Assembly (NCBI RefSeq): GCF_003797825.1
Contig: NZ_RKME01000003.1
Location: 186,001 to 250,000 of the forward strand
Reading direction: 5' to 3'
DNA from: Gordonia sp. OPL2
Lineage (GTDB): Bacteria > Actinomycetota > Actinomycetes > Mycobacteriales > Mycobacteriaceae
Length of the DNA stretch: 64,000 nt
The first letter of the stretch is position 1, and each line of letters begins with the position of its first letter. A program made the translations under genes and the position numbers. Below the pieces are notes generated by a model. It was given only the letters and a program-made list of their open reading frames with translations, had not been told where the DNA came from and made no database searches. Shown here piece after piece: positions 1 to 9,800 of the stretch.

Positions 1-205
1 TGTGGGTACGACCGATCCCCATGACCCTCCAACCTAGTAAGCACCGACCATCGACCCGCGCGACGTCAGCGACGACGTTTCCCCCGGTTGCACGGTTCGG
101 CCACTAGTGTACGAGACATTTCGCGACCGGTTTGTCCGAGTACCCCGGCCTGTCGACGAATACCGCCGCCCGAACCCGATCAGCGTGGACTCCCCGATCG
201 ACACG

Positions 206-236
206 AAAGACGCCCCGCGTCGTGCGGGGCGTCTTT
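206..236 (-). terminator. Perfect hairpin downstream of tRNA-Lys
   Basis: A 13-bp perfect inverted repeat (206-218 paired with 224-236) with a 5-nt loop. The arms begin and end in AAA/TTT, so a short T run follows the stem on either strand. It lies just past the 3' end of the minus-strand tRNA-Lys and most likely ends that transcript; it could also act on the plus strand. The roughly 200 bases to its left show no gene. Confidence 0.75.
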
Positions 237-245
237 GTGTGGTGG

Positions 246-318
<73 letters not shown>

Positions 319-411
319 TTGCCGGTGCGAGAAGGAACCTTACATGTCGCGGCGACAGAAGTGAAATCGCCTGTTCGCGCGGCCCTGCGCACCGGGTCGA
401 TCAGGTCGCGC

Positions 412-1632
412 TCAGGCGTTGCCCTTCTTCCACACCGACCACGGGACGTTCCAGTCGCCGAGGCCGTCGTCACCCGGAAGCGGCGGACCGACAGTGTTTT
501 TCGCGATCACGACATCTCCGCGCAGCGAGTGGTTCAGGAACCACTCGGCGTTCTCCGTGCTCACGTTGAGGCAACCGTTGCTGACGTCGTCGACGCCCTG
601 ATCGCCGAGCGACCACGGTGCGGCGTGGACATAGATGCCGCTGAACGAGATTCGGGTCGCGTCGTAGACGGTCTCCTTGTATCCCTCCGGCGAGTTGACC
701 GGGACACCGTAGGTCGACGAGTCCATGATCACGCTCGGTTCACGTTCGGCGACGATGTAGGTGCCGTTGTTGGTCGGTGTCGAATCCTTGCCCATCGACG
801 TCGGCATCGTCTTGACGACCTTGCCGTTCACCGAGATGGTGATCTGCTTCGTCTTGTCGTCGGCGACGGCGACGAAGCTGCGTCCGACGGTGAAGTCGGA
901 GGACATGTTGTTGTCACCGAAGACGCCGTCGCCGAGGTCGATGCCCTTGGTCTTGACCGCCACGTGCACCTTCGTCCCGGGCTTCCAGAAGTGCTGCGGC
1001 CGCCACCGCACCATGCTGTCGTTGAGCCAGTAGAAGGCACCCTCGACGGGCGGGTCGGTGGTCACCTTGATCGCGTTCTGCGCGTTGCGCTTGTCGGTGA
1101 TCGGGGTGTCGAAGTTGATCGCCACCGGCTGGCCGATGCCGACGGTCTCGCCGTCGGAGGTGACCGTCGAGGCGTCGGCCAACGAGCCGGCCGACGCCGT
1201 GGTGAAACCGATCTTCCGCGCGCCCTGACCGTCGATGCCGCGGGCGGTCGCGGTCAGCGTGTAGTCGGCCCCGAAGTCCAATGGGTCACTCGACACCCAT
1301 CGGGCGCCGTCGGAGGAGACCTTGCCTGCCACGCGTCCGTCCGGTCCGGAGACCACCACCGACGAGAGGTTGCCGTCGTGGGCGGTCACCGTGATCGGCG
1401 CACCGGGCATCACACCGACCGCCTTGTCGTTCATCGGCGTGTCCCGCCATCCCGTCACCGAGATGGTCGGCTGCGCCAGCGAATCCAGGCTCTGCGCGTC
1501 GGTGATGGTGTCCGGGTACTCGGGCGCGGTGGAACACCCGGCGAGCGCGGCGACCGTCAGCCCCACGAGCGCCGCGCCCATCACCCGGCGGCGGCCGGAC
1601 AGCGCCGCGGCCGTCTGTGGAGCGGATCTCAA
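412..1632 (-). CDS. ldtB: L,D-transpeptidase lipoprotein (LdtB/LdtMt2 type)
   Basis: Makes 3->3 cross-links in peptidoglycan outside the membrane. The 406-residue product starts with a signal peptide and lipobox (LAGCS, Cys near residue 33), so it should be a lipoprotein. Immunoglobulin-like domains fill the middle and a YkuD catalytic domain the last third, with the motif HAAPWS and the active-site segment SNGCLNV holding the nucleophilic Cys. The C-terminal GLGDWN and W-W pattern matches M. tuberculosis LdtMt2 (Rv2518c), which sits in the same neighbourhood as bcp, acpS and fas. The ATG at 1632 overlaps the end of the DUF3618 gene by 4 nt, so the two are probably co-transcribed. Confidence 0.93.
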   Translation of the reverse strand: MRSAPQTAAALSGRRRVMGAALVGLTVAALAGCSTAPEYPDTITDAQSLDSLAQPTISVTGWRDTPMNDKAVGVMPGAPITVTAHDGNLSSVVVSGPDGRVAGKVSSDGARWVSSDPLDFGADYTLTATARGIDGQGARKIGFTTASAGSLADASTVTSDGETVGIGQPVAINFDTPITDKRNAQNAIKVTTDPPVEGAFYWLNDSMVRWRPQHFWKPGTKVHVAVKTKGIDLGDGVFGDNNMSSDFTVGRSFVAVADDKTKQITISVNGKVVKTMPTSMGKDSTPTNNGTYIVAEREPSVIMDSSTYGVPVNSPEGYKETVYDATRISFSGIYVHAAPWSLGDQGVDDVSNGCLNVSTENAEWFLNHSLRGDVVIAKNTVGPPLPGDDGLGDWNVPWSVWKKGNA

Positions 1633-1850
1633 CGGGCGATCTTCCGGACCACCACGACCGCGACCAGCACACCCACACCGGCGAGCGCGTACCGCACGGC
1701 CGGGAGACTCAGGGTCGCAAGTGCCTTGTTCTTGGCATCGTCGGCGAGCCGCTGCGGGTTCGCGCGGTCGGCCAGCGCGTCAAGGGTCTTGGCCAGGTCT
1801 TCACGCGCCTGCGCGATGTCCTGCTCGATACGTTCGGTATCCCCGGCCAC
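1629..1850 (-). CDS. DUF3618 small membrane protein
   Basis: A 73-residue protein with the DUF3618 signature (IEQDIAQAREDLAKTLDALA near residue 8, then a short amphipathic stretch) and one C-terminal membrane segment ending VVVRK. The start is GTG at 1850 because GGGAGG lies 6 nt before it; an upstream ATG at 1943 would add 31 low-complexity residues with no better ribosome site. It overlaps ldtB by 4 nt. M. tuberculosis Rv2520c appears to be the counterpart in the same gene order. The molecular role is unknown; it probably acts at the membrane with envelope enzymes. Confidence 0.8.
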   Translation of the reverse strand: MAGDTERIEQDIAQAREDLAKTLDALADRANPQRLADDAKNKALATLSLPAVRYALAGVGVLVAVVVVRKIAR

Positions 1851-2125
1851 GTGATTCCTCCCAAGTGTTGTCGGCGTCGTTCGTGATGTCGGCGTCGTGG
1901 TGGTGTCGGCGCCGTGATGTCGGTGGATCGGGTCCGACGCCACAGTGCCGCCCGAGCGCCCCGACGCCCGTGATCGACCATTCGAGACTACGGCATACAG
2001 CCGTGTTCACCCGCGTGTGCAGCACGTTCGGTGTCGTCGTCGGGCGCGGGCGAACGTCACCTTCCCGACATTCCGTACGTGCCCGGGCAGAACTGCCCCC
2101 TGACCCGATCGACTAGCCTGGCGGT

Positions 2126-2599
2126 ATGTCAGCGACCACGAGGTTGTCCGTCGGGGACAAGGCTCCCGCGTTCACTCTTCCCGACGCCCAGGACAAGCCG
2201 GTTTCCCTGTCCGATTACGCAGGCCGCAAGGTCATCGTCTACTTCTACCCGGCGGCCTCGACCCCCGGGTGCACCAAGCAGGCCTGTGATTTCCGCGACA
2301 ATCTCGCCGAACTCGGGGACGCGGGGATCGACGTCGTCGGCATCTCCCCCGACAAGCCGGCCAAGCTCGCGACCTTCGTCGAGAACGAGGGCCTGACCTT
2401 TCCGCTGTTGTCCGACCCGGACAAGACGGTACTGACCGAATGGGGCGCGTTCGGCGAGAAGAAGATGTATGGCAAGACCGTCACGGGCGTGATCCGGTCG
2501 ACGTTCCTCGTCGGCGAGGACGGAACGATCGAGGTGGCCCAGTACAACGTGCGCGCCACCGGGCACGTCGCAAAGCTTCGTCGAGACCTGTCCGTCTGA
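2126..2599 (+). CDS. bcp: Peroxiredoxin, Bcp/PrxQ type
   Basis: Thiol peroxidase that reduces hydrogen and organic hydroperoxides in the cytoplasm. The 157-residue product has the AhpC/TSA fold and the motif TPGCTKQACDF near residue 46, giving a peroxidatic Cys and a second Cys five residues later as in atypical two-Cys Bcp proteins. The start ATG at 2126 gives the usual length. In M. tuberculosis bcp (Rv2521) also lies between the DUF3618 gene and acpS. The tetR gene follows after 18 nt on the same strand, so the two may share a transcript. Confidence 0.93.
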   Translation: MSATTRLSVGDKAPAFTLPDAQDKPVSLSDYAGRKVIVYFYPAASTPGCTKQACDFRDNLAELGDAGIDVVGISPDKPAKLATFVENEGLTFPLLSDPDKTVLTEWGAFGEKKMYGKTVTGVIRSTFLVGEDGTIEVAQYNVRATGHVAKLRRDLSV

Positions 2600-2617
2600 C
2601 ATCCGCCGACGACCACC

Positions 2618-3250
2618 ATGTCCACGTCAGTCGCCGAGCCGCTGGTCCCTCGCAAGCGGCCGACGCAGGAGCGCAGCAAGAAGAAGTTCTCCGCGATGTT
2701 GTCGTCGGCGCGGGAGCTGCTCATCGAGGTCGGCTTCGAGTCGCTCACGTGCGAGGAGATCGCCTCCCGCGCCGAGGTCCCGATCGGCACTCTGTACCAG
2801 TACTTCGCGAACAAGTACGTCATCGTGTGCGAACTCGATCGCATGGACACCGTGGACGTCCGTGAGGAATTGACCGCCTTCGCCTCGGAGATCCCGTCGC
2901 TCGAATGGCCGCATCTGCTGGAGAAGTTCCTCGATCACCTCGCCGCGCTCTGGCGCGACGATCCATCGCGCCGCGCGGTCTGGCTGGCCGTCCAGTCCAC
3001 ACCGGCCACGCGGGCCACGGCATCGCTGAACGAGCGCATGCTCGCCGAGCAGGTCGCCCGCATCCTCGCCCCGCTGACACCGACCCAGCGCACGCGCCGG
3101 GAGATGATGTCGCAGGTACTCGTCCACACCGCGTACTCGGTTCTGAGCTTCTCGGTGCAGGACGGCCACGACCACGAGCTGACCGTCGCCGAACTCAAAC
3201 GCATGCTGGCCGGCTATCTCCTGCTCGAGGAGACCACCGCCGAGGCGTGA
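2618..3250 (+). CDS. TetR-family transcriptional regulator
   Basis: A 210-residue TetR/AcrR repressor. The N-terminal helix-turn-helix spans about residues 20-65 (SARELLIEVGFESLTCEEIA, then EVPIGTLYQYFANKYVI), with the usual F/Y-K end of the DNA-binding domain. The C-terminal ligand domain gives no clear target. It lies 18 nt after bcp and ends at a bidirectional terminator shared with acpS. The H37Rv neighbourhood has no regulator here, so it appears to be an insertion. Control of bcp or of the opposing fas-acpS genes is possible but not shown. Confidence 0.85.
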   Translation: MSTSVAEPLVPRKRPTQERSKKKFSAMLSSARELLIEVGFESLTCEEIASRAEVPIGTLYQYFANKYVIVCELDRMDTVDVREELTAFASEIPSLEWPHLLEKFLDHLAALWRDDPSRRAVWLAVQSTPATRATASLNERMLAEQVARILAPLTPTQRTRREMMSQVLVHTAYSVLSFSVQDGHDHELTVAELKRMLAGYLLLEETTAEA

Positions 3251-3320
3251 GGTATGCCGGCCGACGACCGCCGCCGCGGTGCTTGAACACGATCCGCGAC
3301 AACCAGGCACGATGAGCGAA

Positions 3321-3367
3321 AAACAGGGCACGGTAGGCGAATTCGATTCGCCCACCGTGCCCTGTTT
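3321..3367. terminator. Bidirectional terminator between tetR and acpS
   Basis: A near-perfect inverted repeat. Arms 3321-3334 and 3354-3367 pair over 14 bp (AAACAGGGCACGGT and its complement), then one mismatch, then six more pairs around a 5-nt loop. The stem ends in TTT on the plus strand and in TTT plus further Ts on the minus strand. It separates the convergent tetR and acpS genes. Confidence 0.85.
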
Positions 3368-3388
3368 CTCGTCGATCGGGTCCCGGCG

Positions 3389-3781
3389 TCAGACTCCTTC
3401 GAGGATCGCGACCGCAGCCGCGGTGTCGCCGTCGTGGGTCAGGGAGACGTGCACCCGGGTGTCGGTGAGAAGTTCTCCGATCTCGCCGCCGAGGCGGATC
3501 GCCGGACGGCCCCAGTTGTCGGTGACCACCTCGATGTCGCTGTGGCGGATCAACGGCAGCAGCGGCGATCGCGAGAACCGGCTGACCGACCACGCTTTGA
3601 CCACGGCCTCCTTCGCCGCCCACCGCGCCGCAAGGTGCCGGGCCTCGTCGCCGGTGCCGGCCGCCGCGTCACGACGCTCGCGGACCGTGAAACGGTCCCC
3701 GAACGTCGTGCCCGGCTGCTTGAGCTGCTCGCCGAACTCCGGGATCGACACGATGTCGATCCCCACACCGAGAACGCTCAT
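3389..3781 (-). CDS. acpS: Holo-[acyl-carrier-protein] synthase
   Basis: Transfers 4'-phosphopantetheine from CoA to the carrier domain of the synthase encoded just upstream. The 130-residue product begins MSVLGVGIDIVSI with the metal-binding Asp of the AcpS family and contains RWAAKEAVVKA near residue 55, the second metal/CoA motif. The ATG at 3781 starts 20 nt after the fas stop, the same fas-acpS order as M. tuberculosis Rv2524c-Rv2523c. A longer reading upstream would run through fas and is not credible. Confidence 0.95.
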   Translation of the reverse strand: MSVLGVGIDIVSIPEFGEQLKQPGTTFGDRFTVRERRDAAAGTGDEARHLAARWAAKEAVVKAWSVSRFSRSPLLPLIRHSDIEVVTDNWGRPAIRLGGEIGELLTDTRVHVSLTHDGDTAAAVAILEGV

Positions 3782-3801
3782 CGACCCGGCTGACTCCGGG
3801 C

Positions 3802-6800
3802 TCACTCCGACCCGCCGGAGCGGCCGTAGTTGCCGGCCTCGGCGAGACGCACCGACGGATCGAGCAGCAGCTCGGCCTCGGCGTCGTGCTCGTCGACGGC
3901 TGCGTCGAAGCGACGGTTCGGCGGCCGCTGGTAGGCCGGCTCGACACCGCACATCGCCTCCAGGAGACGATGATTGCCCTTGCGTGAGCGCTCTGCGGAC
4001 ATGCGGCGGTATTCCGGGGCCTGCTCGGCGTCGAGCGTCGCCACGAAGGCCTCCGGATGCACGACCGCGATGAGCCCGGACACGTGACCGAAGCCGAGGC
4101 TGGTCAGCATTCCGGCCTTGAGCGGGAACCGCTCGCCGAGGTCGAGTGTCTCCCGCGGCCACACCAGGTGCGGGTAGTCGCGCATCTGCTCGTCGACACA
4201 GTCGAGGCTGCGGTTCGGCGGGATGACCCCGTCGCGCAGCAACTGGCAGAGGCCGATCAGCTGGAAGGCGGCGGCACCACCCTTGGCATGTCCGGTGAGC
4301 GACTTCTGCGACACCACGAACAGCGGCGCTCCGTCGCCGCGGCCGATCGCCGAGGCGATCCGCTCGTGCAGTTCGGACTCGTTGGGATCGTTGGCACGCG
4401 TGGACGTGTCGTGCTTGGAGATCACGGCGACGTCGTCGGCGCTGACGCCGAGTGCGCTGAGCGACAGTGCCAGCGGCGAGGCGTCGTTGCCGCGTGCGGC
4501 ACCCAGCGCTCCCAAGCCGGGGGCCGGGATCGACGTGTGCACGCCGTCACCGAAGCTCTGCGCCCAGGCCACCACACCGAGCACGGGCAGGCCCATCTGC
4601 GCTGCGACGTCACCGCGGGCGAGCAGGATCGTCCCACCGCCTGCGGATTCGACGAACCCGCCGCGACGACGGTCGTTGGCGCGCGAGAACCGACGCTCGT
4701 CGATCCCGCGGGCCGACATCTTCGCCGACTCCGCGGTCGCGGACATGTCGCCGAATCCGACGATGCCCTCGATACCGAGATCGTCGAAGCCGCCGGCCAC
4801 CGCGAACAGAGCCTTGCCGAGACGGATCTTGTCCACACCCTCCTCGACCGAGACGGCCGCCGTAGCGCACGCCGCCACCGGGTGGATCATCGCGCCGTAG
4901 CTGCCGACGTAGGACTGGACGACATGCGCCGCAACGATATTCGGCAGTGCTTCCTGCAGGATGTCGTTCGCCTTGGACTCACCGAGCAGCGTGTTGATGT
5001 ACAGCTCGCGCATCGACGTCATGCCGCCCATACCGGTGCCCTGCGTGTTGGCCACCAGACCGGGGTGCACCCACCGCATGAGTTCGGACGGGGTGAAGCC
5101 CGACGACAGGAACGCATCGACGGTCGCCACCAGGTTCCACAGCGCGACACGGTCGATCGACTCGGCCATGTCGGGCGTGACGCCCCAGCGGGTCGGGTCG
5201 AAGCCGGTCGGGATCTGGCCGCCGACGGTGCGCGACAGCGAGAACTGCCGCGGCACACGGATCTCCGTGCCGGCCAGGCGGGTGACCTGCCAGTCGCCGG
5301 TCTCCGCGTTCTCCGCAACCCGGGTCTTCTCCGGGTTCGCCGATGCGAAGGCCCGCGCCTCGGCCTCGGAGCTCACCGTGAAGGTGAGGTCCTCGTCGAG
5401 GAACACCGAGGTGAGCAGCGGCGACGTGTTGTCGACCATCGCACCCTCGTCGGCGTAGCGACGGATACCGCATCGCGAGACGACCTCGTCGTGATAGCGC
5501 TCGGCGATCTCGCTCTCCGGCACCGGATCTCCCGACTCGGTGTCGTACCAACCCGGCTTGGGCGCGGTGTCCCAGTGGATCAGCCCGGTGTTCCACGCGA
5601 GCTCGACGACACCTGCGGCCGACAGCTTCTCGTGCACCTCCATCTCGAGGCGGGTTCGCGACGAGCCGTACGGCCCGAGCTCACCGGCGCCGACGATGAC
5701 GACGAGATCCTCCGGCCGGGCGTCGATGGACGGCCACTGCGGGGTCATCCCTGTCGCCGCGCGCGCGGGTGCGGGCAGTGCGGCCACGGTCGGCGCCGCC
5801 TCCTCGCTGTCCTCGGCGTCCGACGACGCGGTGTCTGCCGCGGCCCCGGCCAACGCCTTGAGGTCGATCGACGGATCGAGGCCACCGGTGAAGTCGGCGA
5901 CGATCGCCTGGCTGCGGGCATGCGCACGGTGATCCGGTGTGCACAGGCCGAGCAGGTTGGCGGCCATCTCCTCGGTGCTCCAGGTCCGGACACCGGCCGC
6001 CTCGACGGCGTCGACCATGCCGTCGTTGTGGCCCATCAGCCCGGTGCCACGCACCCAACCGATGAGCGCGTGCGCGATGGTGGTCTTCTGATTCCAGGAA
6101 TCCTCAGCGGCCCAGCGGGTCACGAGTGCATCGAGCGAGGCCTTGCTCTCGCCGTATGCGCCGTCCCCGCCGAACATGCCGCGGTTCGGGGAACCGGGCA
6201 GCACCACATGGACGCGGGCGGCGATGTCATGATCGGCGTGCAGTTCGCCCAGGCCGGCGATCATCCGCTCGACCGACCAGAGCAGGACCTTCATCTCCAG
6301 TTCGGCACGGCCACCGGCGTCGGTGAGGTCACCGGCGACGCGCGGCGCGGCGAACGGGAACAGCAGGGTCGGCTTCATCGCCGGCTTGATCACCGACGTC
6401 GTGCCACCGAGGTTCTCGGTCTGCTCGGCGCCGATCCACTCGACCAGGTCGTCGACATCGGTGTAGGACGCCATGTTCGCCGGAGCCACCCAGAGCGCCG
6501 CGTCGAATCGCGCGTTCTCGCGGTACAGCTTCTTGTAGAACGCGAGCTTGGCGGAGTCCAGACGTGAGGTCGTCGCGATCACGGTCGCGCCGCCGGCCAG
6601 CAGTCCGGCGATCACGCCCGAGGCGATCGATCCCTTGCCCGCACCGGTGACGACCGCGATCTCGTCGGACCACTGCCCCACCCCGGGCTGCTCCGCGGCA
6701 TGCGCGATGCCCGCGAAAACCCGTGCGTGGACCGAATTTCCGGCTGCCAGAGCCTTGCCCTGCCACCAGGTCGCATGCTGCGCGACGGTGTGGCCCGCGC

Positions 6801-9800
6801 CGTCGAACCGGGCGACGACACGCTCGAAGTCGCCGTCGAGGTCGTGCTCGTCGGTGAGCCAGATGCGGACGAGGTCCTCCCGGCTGGTCGCCCAGCGGTC
6901 GTCGACGAGGACGATCTTGGCCGCGTCGAAAGCCGGCGCGACGGTGCGCGCCCAGTCCGAACCGAGTTCCGCGCTGACGCGTTCGGCGATGACCGCGTTC
7001 GGGTCCTCGACGACCTCGGCGGTGTCGGCGACGTCGGCCAGGCCGAGCTTCTCCAGCACGGTGTAGGCGGCCGAGGCCAGCGCACCGGAACGGCCGGTGA
7101 TCTGCTCGGTGAACTCACCGAGTGCGGCGGCGTCGACCGTCGCTCCACCGCCACCCTCGGCGGCCGGCTTCGCGACCGAGATGCCCCGGGCGGAGCCGAC
7201 CGCGGTGACGGCGCGATCGATCAGGGCGTCGAGGGCGTCGGCGTTGGCCAGGGGGCCGTCGAGCAGGTTCCCGAGGTCCTCGCCGCGGACGCTGGCACCC
7301 TCGCGGGTGCCCAGCGCGACCGCCACGGTGGCATGCAGTCCCCACCCGGGGCCCAGCTGCCAGACGTTCGAGACGCGATCGCCGATGTAGGACTGGCGCT
7401 TGCCGACCGGACCGAGCACCTTGCGGACCTGGTCGCCGACGGCGTCGGTGAGCACGGGGCCCAGCGGACGGTAGCCACGCGCCAGCGTCTCGACCGTCGA
7501 GGACAGCGCATTCATGTCGGCTTCGGCCGCACCGTCGATCGCGCCCAGTCCGAGCTCGCCGCCGATGTCCAGCAGCAGCTGGTTGCGGCGCGACGACACG
7601 CCATCGCACAGGGCCTCGATGGTGTCGGCGGAACCGATCTGATCGGTGCGCATCTTCGTCCACAGCGCGATCACGGACTTGACCGCGTCAGACGGACCGA
7701 ATGCGATGTCGTCCGGCCGCGGGCCGCCGGCCGCCGGTGCCGGAGCGGGCGCTGCGGCCGGGGCCGCCGGGGCCGGGGCGGCGGCCGAGTCCGCTGTCTC
7801 TGCGGCGGGTGCCGGTGTGTCGTCGGCCTCGTCCTCGGGCTCGGGACCCGAGTCCTTGGCCAGGATCAGGTCGGAGTCCCGCTCCACGTTGGCGACCTCG
7901 GTGGTCGCCGAGGCGTAGTCGTCGAGCTTGAGGGTGTTCGACGCGAGGCCGGCGAGGGTGGGTGCACCCTTCAGGCCGATCTCGACGAATCGCTGCACAC
8001 CCAGGCCGTCACGCTCGGGTCCGGCGAACAGCAGTTCCTGGGTCTCGATCCAGCGGACCGGGCTGGCGAACTGCCAGGCCAGCAGCTCGATCAGCACCAC
8101 ACGAACCAGGCCACTCGGGTTGGCCTCCCACGAATCCCAGTCCGCGAGAACCTCGTTCAGCGGATCGGACGGCACGAGCGCCGCGATCTCCTCGACGAAG
8201 GACCGCTCGAGGGTGAACAGCCGCGGCACCAGGTTGGGGATGTAGTGGCCGACCAGGATCGCCGGGTCGATGTGCTCCGGCAGGAGTTCACCCAGCTTGG
8301 CCCGGAATTCGGGGACGCCGGCACGCAGGACGGTCGAGTGGAACGGCACGTCGATTCCCGGGACCAGGATGAAGGACCGCTTCCCGCCGAACTCGGTACG
8401 GCGGCGCTCGATCTCGTCCTCCAGATGCTCGAGGCCGCGGACCGTACCCGCGATCGCGTACTGCGAGCCGAGCAGGTTCAGGTTGACGACCTCGAGGAAC
8501 TCGCCGACGGAGGCACCGACCTCGGCGACGAACTCCGTGACGTCACCGTCGGCCAGTCCGAACTGGCTCGGGCGGATGGCGGCCATGCGATAGTCGCTGC
8601 GGCCCAGCTCATCTCGGGGGACGAGATGGTGCATCGCCTCGCCGCGCTGGAAGACGACCTCGAGGACGGCCTCCAGCGGCAGGACGCCGGCACAGGCGGC
8701 CAGTGCGTTGTACTCACCGACGGAGTGACCACACGTGATGGCGCCGTCGACGAAGCCACCCGATTCCTTCAGCTCGGCGATCTGCGCGACACCCAGGGTC
8801 GCCATCGCGACCTGGGTGAACTGCGTCAGGTACAGCACGCCATCGGGATGGTTGTACGTGGTGCCGTTGGCGACGAGGGTCGTCGGGTTGTCGCGGACGA
8901 CGGCGAGGATCGAGAAGCCCAGTGCGGCGCGGGTGTGCTTGTCGGCGCGGTCCCAGATCTCGCGGGCGGCCTTCGAGCGGGAGCGGGCGTCGAGACCCAT
9001 CCCCTTGCTCTGGATGCCCTGCCCCGGGAAGGCATAGACGGTCCGGGGAGCGGCCAGCAGGCCGGTCGCGCTCATGACCAGGTCGTCGCCGACCTTGGCG
9101 GAGACCTCGACGACCTCACGTCCGGCGTCGAGCCCGACCCGGTCGACCCGGATCGTGACGGCGTCGCCGGTGCGGACCATGCCGAGGTACCGCGCGGTCC
9201 AGCCGATCAGCGGCCGTGCCGACGGGACCGGGTTCTTGCTGTCGGTCGCGGTGACCACCTGCTGGGCGGCGGCCGACAGCCACATGCCGTGCACGATCGG
9301 ATCGCCGAGACCGGCCAGCCGGGCCGCGGTGGTGTCGGTGTGGATCGGGTTGCGGTCCCCGGAGACCGCGGCGAAGCCGTTCATCCGGCTCGGCGCGGTC
9401 ACGGTGGCCGACCGGAGGAGCTTGCGGGTCGCCGACTGCTCGCCGGTCGCCGCCCCGCCGGCGCGCGCCGGATCGGACAGCTGCTCGGCACCCAGACGTC
9501 CACGGATGGCGAAGCGTTCCTGCATCGTCGCGATGACACCGTCGGGTCCGGCGACCTCGATGCTCACCTCGACGACACGTCCGACCTCGGTGTCGTGGAC
9601 GGTGCCGGTACGGGCGGTGACCGTCAGTTCGGTGGCGACGGAGGGGATCTCGCCGACCAGCTCGACCGCGTGGTCGAGGTGGACGAGGTCCAGGAGACCC
9701 TCGACGACGGGAGCGCCGGAATCCGTGCGGGCAGAACCGATCACGCTGAAGACGCTCGGCCACGAGGCGCCGACGAGTGTGTCGGGCACGGCGAAGCCGA